A DNA stretch of 64,000 nucleotides from an uncultured Collinsella sp. (GTDB taxonomy: Bacteria; Actinomycetota; Coriobacteriia; Coriobacteriales; Coriobacteriaceae): positions 16,000-79,999 of the forward strand of contig CABUDI010000008.1 of assembly GCA_902490305.1 (NCBI GenBank), read 5' to 3'. The notes under the pieces are model-generated. The model was not told the origin of the DNA. It made no database searches and saw only the letters and a program-made list of their open reading frames with translations. Made by a program: the position numbers and the translations under genes. Numbering within the stretch: the stretch's first letter is position 1; each line of letters starts with the position of its first letter. This document shows, in pieces, positions 22,111 to 30,508 of the stretch.

Positions 22111-22467
22111 TTACAGTTGTTGTGCCTCGGCAGCGATCTTGGCGGCAGCGTCGCGGGCGCGCATCATATCCATCGCGCGCTTGTCGAGTACCTTGATCTG
22201 GTTGGTCAGCATTACTGCATCGACCACACCCCAGATTACCAAGCCTGTTGAAATCGAAAACCCAAGCGCACCAACTGTACCACGAAGGCGCGAGCAGATT
22301 GCCGCGACAAGGGCGGAGACGACAACCATCTTGATAAACGAGCCGCGGCGCTCGCGAAGCGTGCGGGCCTGCGTCACATAGGCAATGCGTGCCGCCTCGG
22401 ATGCCTCCGAGCGCATCTGGGCCTCGCGCGCAATGGCCGCTGCCTCAGCCGACATACCGCTGGCCAT
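22111..22467 (-). CDS. Small two-helix membrane protein of unknown function
   Basis: About 118 residues: an Ala/Glu-rich helical N-terminus (MSAEAAAIAREAQMRSEASEA), two hydrophobic segments (FIKMVVVSALVAAICS and LGFSISTGLVIWGVVDAVML) and a charged C-terminal helix. Start uncertain: ATG at 22467 has GGAG about 10 nt upstream; another ATG at 22500 directly abuts the preceding stop. Probably co-transcribed with the bifunctional nuclease-type gene. No function recognised. Confidence 0.6.
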   Translation of the reverse strand: MASGMSAEAAAIAREAQMRSEASEAARIAYVTQARTLRERRGSFIKMVVVSALVAAICSRLRGTVGALGFSISTGLVIWGVVDAVMLTNQIKVLDKRAMDMMRARDAAAKIAAEAQQL

Positions 22468-22500
22468 CAGCGAACACTCCGCAACCCTACCGCCCCGCAT

Positions 22501-23001
22501 TTAGAAGTCATCGGGGGAGAGCGTATGGACGAACTCGTCGAACTTCTCGAACTCCTGCTCGTCGTCGACTTCCTCGGCGTGGGTAGAAACAGTGCCCAGG
22601 CGATTCATGATGTCGTCCTCCACAAACATGGGAGCATTGCTGCGCACGGCAAGGGCAATGGCATCACTGGGACGAGCGTCGATCTTGCGCTCCTCGCCAT
22701 CGGCCAGTACGACGATCGTCGCGTAGAACACCGGCGGCTCGGCGCGGACGATCTCGATGCGCTCGAGCTTGGCGCCCAGGGCGTCAACGGTATCGAGCAA
22801 CAGGTCATGGGTGATCGGGCGCTCGGCGCGGCCGCTATCGATGCCGCGGCTGATGGCAGCAGCTTCAAACGAACCAGTCTGAATGGAAAGGGAACGCAGC
22901 GGCGCGGGCGAGTCCGATTTGCTGCTGCGCTCACGAAGCACGATAAGCGATGGCACGGGACCGGCGGCCATGACGATGGTCTCTATGTCGACACGAACCA
23001 T
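22501..23001 (-). CDS. Bifunctional nuclease family (DUF151) protein
   Basis: 166 residues. The DUF151/BFN core is visible: IETIVMAAGPVPSLIVLRE, THDLLLDTVDALGAKLERIEIV, FYATIVVLADGEERKIDARPSDAIALAVRSNAPMFVEDDIM. The RPSDAIALA motif is diagnostic. Family members have been reported to have DNase/RNase activity; the role here is not known. The C-terminal tail is acidic. The ATG at 23001 has GGAGG 6 nt upstream. First gene of a three-gene group running towards typA. Confidence 0.85.
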   Translation of the reverse strand: MVRVDIETIVMAAGPVPSLIVLRERSSKSDSPAPLRSLSIQTGSFEAAAISRGIDSGRAERPITHDLLLDTVDALGAKLERIEIVRAEPPVFYATIVVLADGEERKIDARPSDAIALAVRSNAPMFVEDDIMNRLGTVSTHAEEVDDEQEFEKFDEFVHTLSPDDF

Positions 23002-23141
23002 GGAACACCTCCGGTACGTAGCGGTTAACACGCGGCAGCCCGCCGCATTGAATAGCTATACTACCCAATCTTTCGCACAGCACACAAAATCAAAGTAGTT
23101 AATTTGGGACGGGGCTTTTTTGACTACTTTCAGTAGGTAAG

Positions 23142-23170
23142 AAAAAAGCCCCGAGGCAACGCCCCAGGGC
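23142..23170 (-). terminator. Terminator after the tRNA-Ala/tRNA-Ile pair
   Basis: A 10-bp stem GCCCTGGGGC / GCCTCGGGGC with G-U pairs and a GTT loop, followed by TTTTTTC on the minus strand, 15 nt past the tRNA-Ile 3' end. Confidence 0.8.
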
Positions 23171-23185
23171 TCTTCACGGTTTTGA

Positions 23186-23262
23186 TGGTGGACCTGACAA
23201 GATTCGAACTTGTGACCTCCCGGTTATCAGCCGGACGCTCTAACCAACTGAGCTACAGGTCC
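23186..23262 (-). tRNA. tRNA-Ile (GAT), copy 1
   Basis: Acceptor GGACCTG / CAGGTCC, discriminator A, encoded CCA. Anticodon loop CTGATAA gives GAT. Identical to the copy at 23410-23486. Adjacent to tRNA-Ala with no rRNA gene nearby. Confidence 0.97.
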
Positions 23263-23266
23263 ATCA

Positions 23267-23342
23267 TGGTGGAGGTTAGGGGGATCGAACCCCTGACCTC
23301 AGGCTTGCAAAGCCCGCGCTCTCCCAGCTGAGCTAAACCCCC
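23267..23342 (-). tRNA. tRNA-Ala (TGC)
   Basis: Acceptor GGGGGTT / AACCTCC (one G-U), discriminator A, encoded CCA. Anticodon loop TTTGCAA gives TGC. It lies 4 nt upstream of tRNA-Ile copy 1 in transcription order. Confidence 0.97.
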
Positions 23343-23353
23343 ACGGAGACAGT

Positions 23354-23398
23354 AATAAACACCCCAGCGGCGACTCGGCTCTCGCTGGGGTGTTTATT
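23354..23398 (-). terminator. 16-bp stem-loop between tRNA-Ile copy 2 and tRNA-Ala
   Basis: A perfect 16-bp stem AATAAACACCCCAGCG / CGCTGGGGTGTTTATT (23354-23369, 23383-23398) lies 11 nt past tRNA-Ile copy 2 and 11 nt before tRNA-Ala. It may terminate or process between the tRNAs. Confidence 0.6.
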
Positions 23399-23409
23399 GC
23401 GAAAGAAAG

Positions 23410-23486
23410 TGGTGGACCTGACAAGATTCGAACTTGTGACCTCCCGGTTATCAGCCGGACGCTCTAACCAACTGAGCTACAGGTCC
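23410..23486 (-). tRNA. tRNA-Ile (GAT), copy 2
   Basis: Same 77-nt sequence as 23186-23262, including the encoded CCA. The duplication of Ile(GAT) around a single Ala(TGC) suggests a local duplication event. Confidence 0.97.
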
Positions 23487-23521
23487 ATCGCGCAAGGGAT
23501 ATATTAGACGAGTCGTTACAC

Positions 23522-23732
23522 GCGCGTCAACAACTTTTTTGAAAATCTTTGGAGGGTGTTCGCCCCGGCCGCACGGCGGCATGTGAAGTCGCCTGCTCGG
23601 ACAGTCCTGACTCGCGCAGAGAGCACATTAAGTGCTCTCCGGCTCGTGCGGAACTCGCGATCGACTTCACATGCCGCCGTGCGGCCGGGGCGAACGCGAG
23701 TCCCAAAGTTTTCAAAAAAGCGGTCGACGCGC
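23522..23732. repeat. 211-nt large inverted repeat downstream of gyrA
   Basis: A perfect 33-nt inverted repeat (23559-23591 with 23662-23694) is extended outwards by imperfect arms (GCGCGTC...CTTTTTTGAAAA...TTTGG against CCAAAG-TTTTCAAAAAAG...GACGCGC) to about 23522 and 23732. Inside is an 8-bp hairpin GAGAGCAC / GTGCTCTC with loop ATTAA (23619-23639). It occupies most of the gap between gyrA and tRNA-Ile. It could terminate gyrA, but its size far exceeds a terminator. Confidence 0.9.
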
Positions 23733-23786
23733 AGTGCGCCGACCGCCGATATATGGGGTCTGATATTTTCTACCAGCTAGGGCCTC

Positions 23787-26528
23787 TTACTCGTCGAGGA
23801 GATCTTCTGGCATGTCGTTGCCGTCGCCTAGGTCGACAGGGGTTTCTTCGGGGGCAGAGCCGTCTTCTGTGGCTTCTCCTTCGGGCTTCTCTTTGGCGGC
23901 CGTCATGCGGGCTACGGCACAGATGCGGTCGTTGTCGTCGACGGTCATCATCTTGACGCCCTGGGTAGCGCGGCCAGTCTGGCTAATCTCATCGGTCTTG
24001 ACGCGAATGACCGTCGCGCCCTCCGTCACGATGAACAGCTCGTGCTGCGGGCCCACCGTCTTCATGGCCGCGAGGTTGCCCTTACGCTCGGTCATTTGGA
24101 TGGTGTAGACGCCCTGGCCGCCGCGATTCTGTTCCGGGTAGTCCGCGACCGGCGTGCGCTTGCCGTAGCCGCGCTCGGTGATGACGAATAGATCGCCGTT
24201 GCCGTTAGTGACTTCCATGCCCAGAACGCTCACGCCGTCCTTCATACCGATACCGCGAACGCCGCTGGTATCGCGGCCGGTGGCGCGCACCTGCTCCTCG
24301 GAGAACATGATCGCCTTGCCCGCAGTGGTGGCCAGGATAATCTTGTCGCCCTCGCGCACGCGGCGCACGTTCAGCAGCGCGTCGTCGTCACGCAGGTTGA
24401 TAGCGATCAGGCCGTCGCGACGGCTGCGGTCATATGCGCTCATCACGGTCTTCTTGACCATGCCGCTCTTGGTGGCAAACATCAGATACTCGTCGGCAGG
24501 GAACTCGCGGCAGCTGATGACGCTCGCGATCTTCTCGCCCTCCTCGAAGGGCAGCAGGTTGACGATCGCGGTACCGCGCGCCTGGCGCGTACCCACCGGC
24601 AGCTCGTGCACCTTCAGGCGATAGACCTTGCCCTTGCTCGAGAAGAACAGCACGTACTCGTGCGTGGACGCGATGAACATCTCGTCGATGACATCGTCCT
24701 CTTTGAGGTTGACGCCCGACACGCCCTTGCCGCCGCGTTTCTGGGCGCGGTAGGCGGCCACCGGGATGCGCTTGACATAGCCGGTGTGGGTGATGGTCAC
24801 GACCATGTCCTCGTCGGCAATGAGGTCCTCGACGTCCAGGTCCTTCTCGACCTGGCTGATCTCGGTGCGGCGCTTATCGCCAAATTTCTTGGAGATCTCG
24901 CGCATCTCTTCCTTAATGACGCCCAGGATCTTCTCGTCGTGCGCCAGCAGGTCCTCGTAGTAGGCGATGGCGCGGCGCAGGCCGTCCAGCTCTTCCTGAA
25001 TCTTGTCGCGCTCCAGGCCGGTCAGGCGACGCAGCTTCATCTCGAGGATGGCCGTGGTCTGCTCGGGCGTAAAGCCAAAGCGCTCGATCAGGCGGCTGCT
25101 GGCCTCGGAATCGGTCTGCGAGGAACGGATGATGCTGATGACCTCGTCAATATGGTCGAGAGCCATCAGGTAGCCCTCGAGGATATGCGCGCGGGCCTGG
25201 GCCTTCTTAAGGTCGAAGCGGGTGCGGCGGGTGACGACGTCGACCTGGTGGTCGATGTAGTGCTGCAGCATCTCGCGCAGGCTCAGACATTTGGGGACGC
25301 CGTTGACAAGCGCCAGGTTGTTGGCGCCAAAGGTCGTCTGCAGCGAGGTGTACTTATACAGGTTGTTGAGCACGACCTGCGGAATGACGCCCTTCTTGAG
25401 CTCGATGACCAGACGGATACCTTTCTGGTTGGACTCATCGCGCATATCCGAGATGCCCTCGATGCGCTTGTCGTTGACGAGCTGGGCGATCTTCTCCTGC
25501 AGGGTGCCCTTGTTGACCATGTAGGGAATCTCGGTAAAGACCAGGCGGTTGCGGCCGGTCTTGGTGGATTCCACGTGGGCCTTGGCGCGCACGGTAATGG
25601 AGCCGCGGCCGGTCTCGTAGCTCTGCTTAATGCCGGCGCTGCCCATGATGATGGCGCCGGTGGGGAAGTCCGGACCGGGCATGATCTGCATGAGCTCGTC
25701 GACAGTGGCGTCGGGATTATCGATCAGGTAGCAGGTGGCCTCGATCGCCTCGGTGAGGTTGTGCGGGGCGATGTTGGTGGCCATGCCGACGGCGATGCCC
25801 TGGCTACCGTTGACCAGCAGATTGGGGAAGCGCGCAGGCAGCGCCTGAGGCTCGGCGAGCGATTCGTCGTAGTTGGGCTGCCAGTCGACGGTATCCTTCT
25901 GCAGGTCACGCAGCAGTTCCATGGCGGGCTTGGCCAGGCGGCTCTCGGTGTAACGCATGGCTGCCGCGCCGTCGCCGTCGATGTTGCCGAAGTTGCCGTG
26001 ACCGTCGATGAGCGGCGTGCGCATGGAGAACCACTGCGCCAGGCGGACCATGGCCTCATAGACCGCGGAGTCGCCATGCGGGTGGTACTTACCGATAACT
26101 TCGCCGACCGTCCAGGCCGACTTCTTGTGCGGGCGGTTGGGGTAGATGCCGCTCTCGTTCATCGCGTACAGGATGCGGCGGTGCACCGGCTTTAAGCCAT
26201 CGCGCACGTCTGGCAGGGCGCGCGCCGTGATGACCGACATCGAATACTCGATAAACGACTGCTTCATCTCGCGGCCAAACTCCGAAATCTGGAGCTGGCC
26301 GCCGTTGATATCCTCGCCGGCCGAGGCGCCACGATCGACTTCGCCAAAGCTCTCCTCGAGCTCACCGTCGTCGTCCTCTTCCTCGTCATCATCGGCATCG
26401 GGGTTATAGGCGTCAGGATCGCCGTCCTCGCCCTGCTCAGCACGGGCAAGCAGGCGCTTCAGATCGTCGGGCATGCCGGCATCGCCGGCCTCGCCCATAC
26501 CCTCGTTATTGTTGATATCGTCTGCCAC
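23787..26528 (-). CDS. gyrA: DNA gyrase subunit A
   Basis: Breakage-reunion subunit of gyrase. 913 residues. The core starts near residue 78 (LQISEFGREMKQSFIEYSM) and has DVRDGLKPVHRRILYAM, the quinolone region HPHGDSAVYEAMVRLAQ (Ser83 and Glu at E. coli position 87, both normal for many species), AAAMRYTE with the catalytic Tyr, and the C-terminal beta-pinwheel with its GyrA box (QKRGGKG). The first ~75 residues are an unusual acidic extension including DADDDEEEDDDGELEE. The start is GTG at 26528 behind GAGGAGG. It follows gyrB after 178 nt holding a long hairpin. Confidence 0.97.
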   Translation of the reverse strand: MADDINNNEGMGEAGDAGMPDDLKRLLARAEQGEDGDPDAYNPDADDDEEEDDDGELEESFGEVDRGASAGEDINGGQLQISEFGREMKQSFIEYSMSVITARALPDVRDGLKPVHRRILYAMNESGIYPNRPHKKSAWTVGEVIGKYHPHGDSAVYEAMVRLAQWFSMRTPLIDGHGNFGNIDGDGAAAMRYTESRLAKPAMELLRDLQKDTVDWQPNYDESLAEPQALPARFPNLLVNGSQGIAVGMATNIAPHNLTEAIEATCYLIDNPDATVDELMQIMPGPDFPTGAIIMGSAGIKQSYETGRGSITVRAKAHVESTKTGRNRLVFTEIPYMVNKGTLQEKIAQLVNDKRIEGISDMRDESNQKGIRLVIELKKGVIPQVVLNNLYKYTSLQTTFGANNLALVNGVPKCLSLREMLQHYIDHQVDVVTRRTRFDLKKAQARAHILEGYLMALDHIDEVISIIRSSQTDSEASSRLIERFGFTPEQTTAILEMKLRRLTGLERDKIQEELDGLRRAIAYYEDLLAHDEKILGVIKEEMREISKKFGDKRRTEISQVEKDLDVEDLIADEDMVVTITHTGYVKRIPVAAYRAQKRGGKGVSGVNLKEDDVIDEMFIASTHEYVLFFSSKGKVYRLKVHELPVGTRQARGTAIVNLLPFEEGEKIASVISCREFPADEYLMFATKSGMVKKTVMSAYDRSRRDGLIAINLRDDDALLNVRRVREGDKIILATTAGKAIMFSEEQVRATGRDTSGVRGIGMKDGVSVLGMEVTNGNGDLFVITERGYGKRTPVADYPEQNRGGQGVYTIQMTERKGNLAAMKTVGPQHELFIVTEGATVIRVKTDEISQTGRATQGVKMMTVDDNDRICAVARMTAAKEKPEGEATEDGSAPEETPVDLGDGNDMPEDLLDE

Positions 26529-26604
26529 GTTACCTCCTCATGGTTTGCGTGGTCCATTAGTTCCCTACCACGGAGACGGATTACCGGGAACACCGGATAA
26601 CCCT

Positions 26605-26711
26605 CCTAGGTTTTCCAGGTGCCCCAAGTTGCCCTGAAGGATGAGGGCGCACACCTTGCGTGCGGCGCCCGAAATCCTGAAGGGCAAGATGGGGCGCCTG
26701 GGAAAGCTAGG
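26605..26711. repeat. Long imperfect hairpin between gyrB and gyrA
   Basis: Arms 26605-26642 and 26674-26711 are about 80 percent complementary (CCTAGG..CCAGGTGCCCC against GGGGCGCCTGG..CTAGG). The interior forms GGGCGC / GCGCCC. The arm near gyrB overlaps its stop codon (26707-26709), so the structure starts at the very end of the gyrB reading frame, 76 nt before the gyrA start. Confidence 0.75.
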
Positions 26712-28737
26712 CGTCCAAGAAACGTGCGTCGTGGGCGTGCTTCTCGATGTACTCGCGGCGATAGCCGACCTCGGAACCCATCAGTTCGCGCACGGCGCGG
26801 TCCGCAACCACGGCGTCCTCGATCGACACGCGCTGCAGGATACGGGTCTTGGGGTCCATCGTCGTCGAGGCAAGCTGCTTGGGGTCCATCTCGCCCAGGC
26901 CCTTGTAGCGCTGGACGGTATAGCCCTTGCGCTTCTTGGTGATCTTGCCGTCCTTGGCCTTGCCGTCCTCGTCGTTGTCGTCAGGGTTCAGGCCCAGACT
27001 CTGGATGGTGTCGCGCAGGATCTCGTCTTCGGGCTGGCGGCCGTTGGGATACACGTAGTGGATCTTGTTGCGCACCTTAATGCCAAAGATGGGCGGACAG
27101 GCAACATAGACGTAGCCGGCATCGATCAGCGGACGCATGTACTTGTAGAAGAACGTCAGCAGCAGGATGCGGATGTGCGCACCGTCGACGTCTGCATCGG
27201 TCATGATGATGATCTTGTGGTAGCGCGCCTTGGTGATATCGAAGTCGCCGCCGTCGCCGGCACTCGTCGTGACGCCGCAGCCGATCGCGGTAATCAGCGA
27301 CTGGATGGTGTCACTTGAGAACGCGCGATGGTCACCAACGCGCTCGACGTTCAGAATCTTGCCGCGCAGGGGCAGAATCGCCTGGATGTCTCGGCGACGG
27401 CCGTCCTTGGCCGAACCGCCTGCCGAGTCGCCCTCTACGATGAAGAGCTCGGTCAGCTCGGCATCGCGTACCGAGCAGTCAGCGAGCTTACCGGGCAGGG
27501 ACGCCGTCTCGAGCAGGCTCTTGCGACGGGTCGCCTCGCGCGCCTTGCGGGCAGCGTTTCGCGCCTTGCAGGCCTGTTGCGCCTTCTTGACGATCTCGCG
27601 AGCGGGCTTGGGATGCTCCTCGAGGTAATCGGCGAGTCCATCGGTCACGATCTTGAGCGTGAGCGCGCGCATATAGGAGCTACCGAGCTTGGCCTTGGTC
27701 TGGCCCTCAAACTGCGGATCGGGCAGCTTGACCGAGATAACGGCCGAAAGGCCCTCGCGCACATCGTCGCCGGTCAGGTTGGCGTCTTTTTCCTTGAGCA
27801 GGTTCTGTTTGCGCGCGTAGTCGTTGATCACGCGGGTGAGCGCGGTGCGGAAGCCCTCAAGGTGCATGCCGCCCTCGGGGGTGTAGATGTCGTTGGCAAA
27901 CGACATGACGTTCTCGCCGTAGCCGCTATTCCACTGCAGGGAAACCTCGACCTCGCCCATCTTGGCCACGGGAGCGTCCGGGTCCGATTTGCCCTCGATG
28001 TAGATGGGCTCCTTAAAGGCCTCGGGGACGTCCTTGCCCTCGTTGAGGAACTTGACGAAGTCGATGATGCCGCCCTCGTAGCAAAACTCCTCCACGTGGG
28101 GAGTCGCCTCGCGCTCGTCGGTCAGCACGATCTTGAGGTTCTTATTGAGGAACGCCGTCTCCTGCAGACGGTTGTGCAGCGTATCGAAATCGTAGATGCA
28201 TGTCTCGAAGATCTCGTCGTCGGGCCAGAAGGTGACGGTGGTGCCCGTCGAATCCGAGGTGCCCACGACCTCCATCTTCTTAACGGTCTTGCCGCGCGAG
28301 AACTCCATCTCGTAGGTGTTGCCATCGCGACGAACCTGAACGACCACGCGCTTGGACAGTGCGTTGACGACGGAGATGCCCACGCCGTGCAGGCCGCCCG
28401 AGACCTTATAGGCCGAGTTATCGAACTTACCGCCGGCGTGCAAGATCGTCATGACGACCTCGAGCGTCGGGATCTTTTTAACAGGGTGCTCGTCGACGGG
28501 GATGCCGCGCCCGTTGTCGACGACCGTGATGGAGTTGTCGGCGTGGACCGTCACCTGGATCTCGGTGCAGAAACCGGCCATGGCCTCGTCGACGGAGTTG
28601 TCAACGATCTCCCACACCAGGTGATGCAGACCGCTGGCGCTCGTCGAGCCGATATACATGCCCGGGCGCTTACGAACGGCCTCGAGACCTTCGAGAATCT
28701 TAATCTCGCCGCCATCGTAATCGTTTTCGTTTGCCAC
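26707..28737 (-). CDS. gyrB: DNA gyrase subunit B
   Basis: ATPase subunit of gyrase. About 676 residues: GHKL ATPase domain (EIVDNSVDEAMAGF, DNGRGIPVD, GGLHGVGISVVNALS), transducer domain, and Toprim domain (IVEGDSAGGSAKDGRRR, IIIMTDADVDGAHI) with the C-terminal QRYKGLGEMDPKQL motif. GTG at 28737 was chosen because GGAGG lies just upstream and MANEND begins the conserved region. It precedes gyrA on the same strand and follows a terminator, so gyrBA probably have their own promoter in 28738-28786. Confidence 0.97.
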   Translation of the reverse strand: MANENDYDGGEIKILEGLEAVRKRPGMYIGSTSASGLHHLVWEIVDNSVDEAMAGFCTEIQVTVHADNSITVVDNGRGIPVDEHPVKKIPTLEVVMTILHAGGKFDNSAYKVSGGLHGVGISVVNALSKRVVVQVRRDGNTYEMEFSRGKTVKKMEVVGTSDSTGTTVTFWPDDEIFETCIYDFDTLHNRLQETAFLNKNLKIVLTDEREATPHVEEFCYEGGIIDFVKFLNEGKDVPEAFKEPIYIEGKSDPDAPVAKMGEVEVSLQWNSGYGENVMSFANDIYTPEGGMHLEGFRTALTRVINDYARKQNLLKEKDANLTGDDVREGLSAVISVKLPDPQFEGQTKAKLGSSYMRALTLKIVTDGLADYLEEHPKPAREIVKKAQQACKARNAARKAREATRRKSLLETASLPGKLADCSVRDAELTELFIVEGDSAGGSAKDGRRRDIQAILPLRGKILNVERVGDHRAFSSDTIQSLITAIGCGVTTSAGDGGDFDITKARYHKIIIMTDADVDGAHIRILLLTFFYKYMRPLIDAGYVYVACPPIFGIKVRNKIHYVYPNGRQPEDEILRDTIQSLGLNPDDNDEDGKAKDGKITKKRKGYTVQRYKGLGEMDPKQLASTTMDPKTRILQRVSIEDAVVADRAVRELMGSEVGYRREYIEKHAHDARFLDA

Positions 28738-28786
28738 ACGTCCTCCTTCAGTCAAGAAAATGTGTACAGCCTTACTAGTTTATCGT

Positions 28787-28814
28787 AAAAAAATACCCTC
28801 GGGAACGAGGGTAT
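28787..28814 (-). terminator. Terminator between dciA and gyrB
   Basis: A 9-bp stem ATACCCTCG / CGAGGGTAT with a 4-nt loop, followed by seven T on the minus strand. It ends the dnaN-recF-dciA transcript 28 nt past the dciA stop. Confidence 0.9.
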
Positions 28815-28842
28815 TTGGCTCTACAAGGCCACCAGATGCGAT

Positions 28843-29406
28843 TTAAGGCTCTTTTTTGCTTTGCACGCCCTTGGCCCACTCGGCACTGGCTCTCATGGCG
28901 TTCTCGAGGGCCTCGCGCAGTTTTTGGTCCTCGATGGGTGCCGCTTGGCGCTCGATCTCGGTGCGCTCGGCCTCACTTAGGTCGGCGTGCGGGGCCGGCG
29001 GGCGCTCGGTCGTCGCCGGGCGCAGGCGCTCCTTGGCGGCGGGTGGCGTGTGACCGGGCGCGGTGGTTTTGAACACCAGGCCGTCCACATGCGCACCGGC
29101 GCGCTCCATACGCGCGCGGATGATCTCGCGCAACAGCGTCATTTCCTGCGTCCACGAGGGCGAATCGAGATATACCAGCAGCTCATTGGACTCGGGCAGG
29201 TAGCGCAGACCCGTCACATGCCGCCCCTCGCGCGTGCCCGAGCACACCGCATTCCACGCGCGATAGACCGCACGAGATTCCTCTGCAGCCTCCATCTGCG
29301 CGCGGCGCTCAGGTGTCGCGGCCGCCAGGATGCGCTGGCGCTCTGCGTTCAAAAACCCACTGAAGGCGACCGTTTCGCTCTCGCGCTCGTAATTAGCACG
29401 TCTCAC
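28843..29406 (-). CDS. dciA: DUF721 / DciA-like helicase-loader protein
   Basis: 187 residues. Residues ~35-115 carry the DUF721 core (VYRAWNAVCSGTREGRHVTGLRYLPESNELLVYLDSPSWTQEM as an unbroken region; key pieces are LLVYLDSPSWTQEM and LLREIIRARME). In actinobacteria a DUF721 gene is conserved between recF and gyrB, and DciA proteins load or activate replicative helicase in species lacking DnaC. The partner DnaB is encoded at 12.1 kb. The Pro/Ala-rich middle and helical C-terminus are variable. The start is GTG at 29406, overlapping the recF end by 14 nt. Confidence 0.8.
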   Translation of the reverse strand: MRRANYERESETVAFSGFLNAERQRILAAATPERRAQMEAAEESRAVYRAWNAVCSGTREGRHVTGLRYLPESNELLVYLDSPSWTQEMTLLREIIRARMERAGAHVDGLVFKTTAPGHTPPAAKERLRPATTERPPAPHADLSEAERTEIERQAAPIEDQKLREALENAMRASAEWAKGVQSKKEP

Positions 29407-30499
29407 CCATGCTCACCACCTTGGCTCGATCAAGCAGATCATCGGTAAAGTACCCCAGGTTGGTCGTGGTTATGACCGTTTGGATATCATCGCCGATCAG
29501 CCGCAGAAAAGCACCGCGGCGCTCGCCGTCGAGCTCGCTCATCACGTCGTCCAGAAGCAACAGCGGAGCAGTACCCAGAACATCGCGAGCCACGGCCACC
29601 TCGGCCACCTTCCAGGACAGTACCAACGTTCGCTGCTGTCCTTGGCTGGCAAATGAACGGGCGGAGCGACCCGCCACGGTAAATTCAATCTCGTCGCGAT
29701 GCGGTCCCACCAACGTCACGCCGCGGCGAATTTCCTCGTCGGCGTGCTCATCAAGGGCGGCCAGCATGCGCTCGTACGCCCAGCCCTTCAGCTCTTCGCG
29801 ATCCTCGACCTGGGGCAAATCCCCCAGTGTGGACGTATAGGTCACGTTGGCAGCCTCGCCGGACGCCACTTGCCCGTAGGCAGTGTGTACATGGCCCGCC
29901 AGCCGGTCGAGCAGGGCCAACCGGTGCACGAGCAGAGCCGCGCCCGCGCGGGCAATCGAATCGTTCCACGCGCCGAGCATCTCACGGCAGCACCAGGTCT
30001 CCTTGAGCAAGGCGTTACGCTGGGTCACGCAGCGCCCATAGGTGCTCGCAAGATCGGCATAGCGTGCGCTCAGCTGCATGCCAAAGTCATCGAGGGCGGC
30101 GCGGCGCACACTGGCGCCTCGCTTAACCATGTCCAGATGGTCAGGGCAAAACAGCACGCTCGGCAGAACCCCGCGTACACCGGCGGCAGAGCATCTCTTG
30201 CCGTTGCGGCTAAACGAGCGCTTACCGTCCTCCGCGCTCAATCCCATATCAAGCACGCGGCCGTCGCCCTCGAGCCTCAGCTCGACCTTGCACGAGCCCA
30301 CGCCGTCATGGACGAGCTCGGCTGCGGTCGGATGCCTAAACGAGGCGCCGCTCGTCAGCAGCTGCAGCGCCTCTATGAGATTGGTCTTTCCCGCCGCGTT
30401 TGGTCCCGCAAGTATCGTCACGCCCTCGTCCAGGGCAAGACGATAGCTATCGAAGCTGCGGTAGTGCGCGACGGAAAGATCGCGGGCGAACATGGTCAT
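29393..30499 (-). CDS. recF: DNA replication and repair protein RecF
   Basis: SMC-like ATPase that helps load RecA at gaps. 368 residues with Walker A AGPNAAGKTNLIEAL, PDHLDMVKRGASVRR, the signature SFASQGQQRTLVLSWK and Walker B LLLLDDVMSELD. It follows dnaN by 9 nt and overlaps the DUF721 gene by 14 nt, so dnaN-recF-dciA are translationally coupled. Confidence 0.96.
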   Translation of the reverse strand: MTMFARDLSVAHYRSFDSYRLALDEGVTILAGPNAAGKTNLIEALQLLTSGASFRHPTAAELVHDGVGSCKVELRLEGDGRVLDMGLSAEDGKRSFSRNGKRCSAAGVRGVLPSVLFCPDHLDMVKRGASVRRAALDDFGMQLSARYADLASTYGRCVTQRNALLKETWCCREMLGAWNDSIARAGAALLVHRLALLDRLAGHVHTAYGQVASGEAANVTYTSTLGDLPQVEDREELKGWAYERMLAALDEHADEEIRRGVTLVGPHRDEIEFTVAGRSARSFASQGQQRTLVLSWKVAEVAVARDVLGTAPLLLLDDVMSELDGERRGAFLRLIGDDIQTVITTTNLGYFTDDLLDRAKVVSMGETC

Positions 30500-30508
30500 G
30501 GCGCAGCG

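Noticed and set aside
23186..23486. Part of an rRNA operon, since tRNA-Ile and tRNA-Ala are typical spacer tRNAs
   Set aside because: No 16S, 23S or 5S sequence lies on either side; the flanks are gyrA and protein genes.
23549..23956. Protein-coding frames across the gyrA-tRNA gap
   Set aside because: They translate the inverted repeat itself and run into gyrA antisense; no ribosome site or family similarity.
25980..26100. Quinolone-resistance change in GyrA (Glu at E. coli position 87)
   Set aside because: Glu at this position is the natural state in many Gram-positive and related species, and Ser83 is intact.
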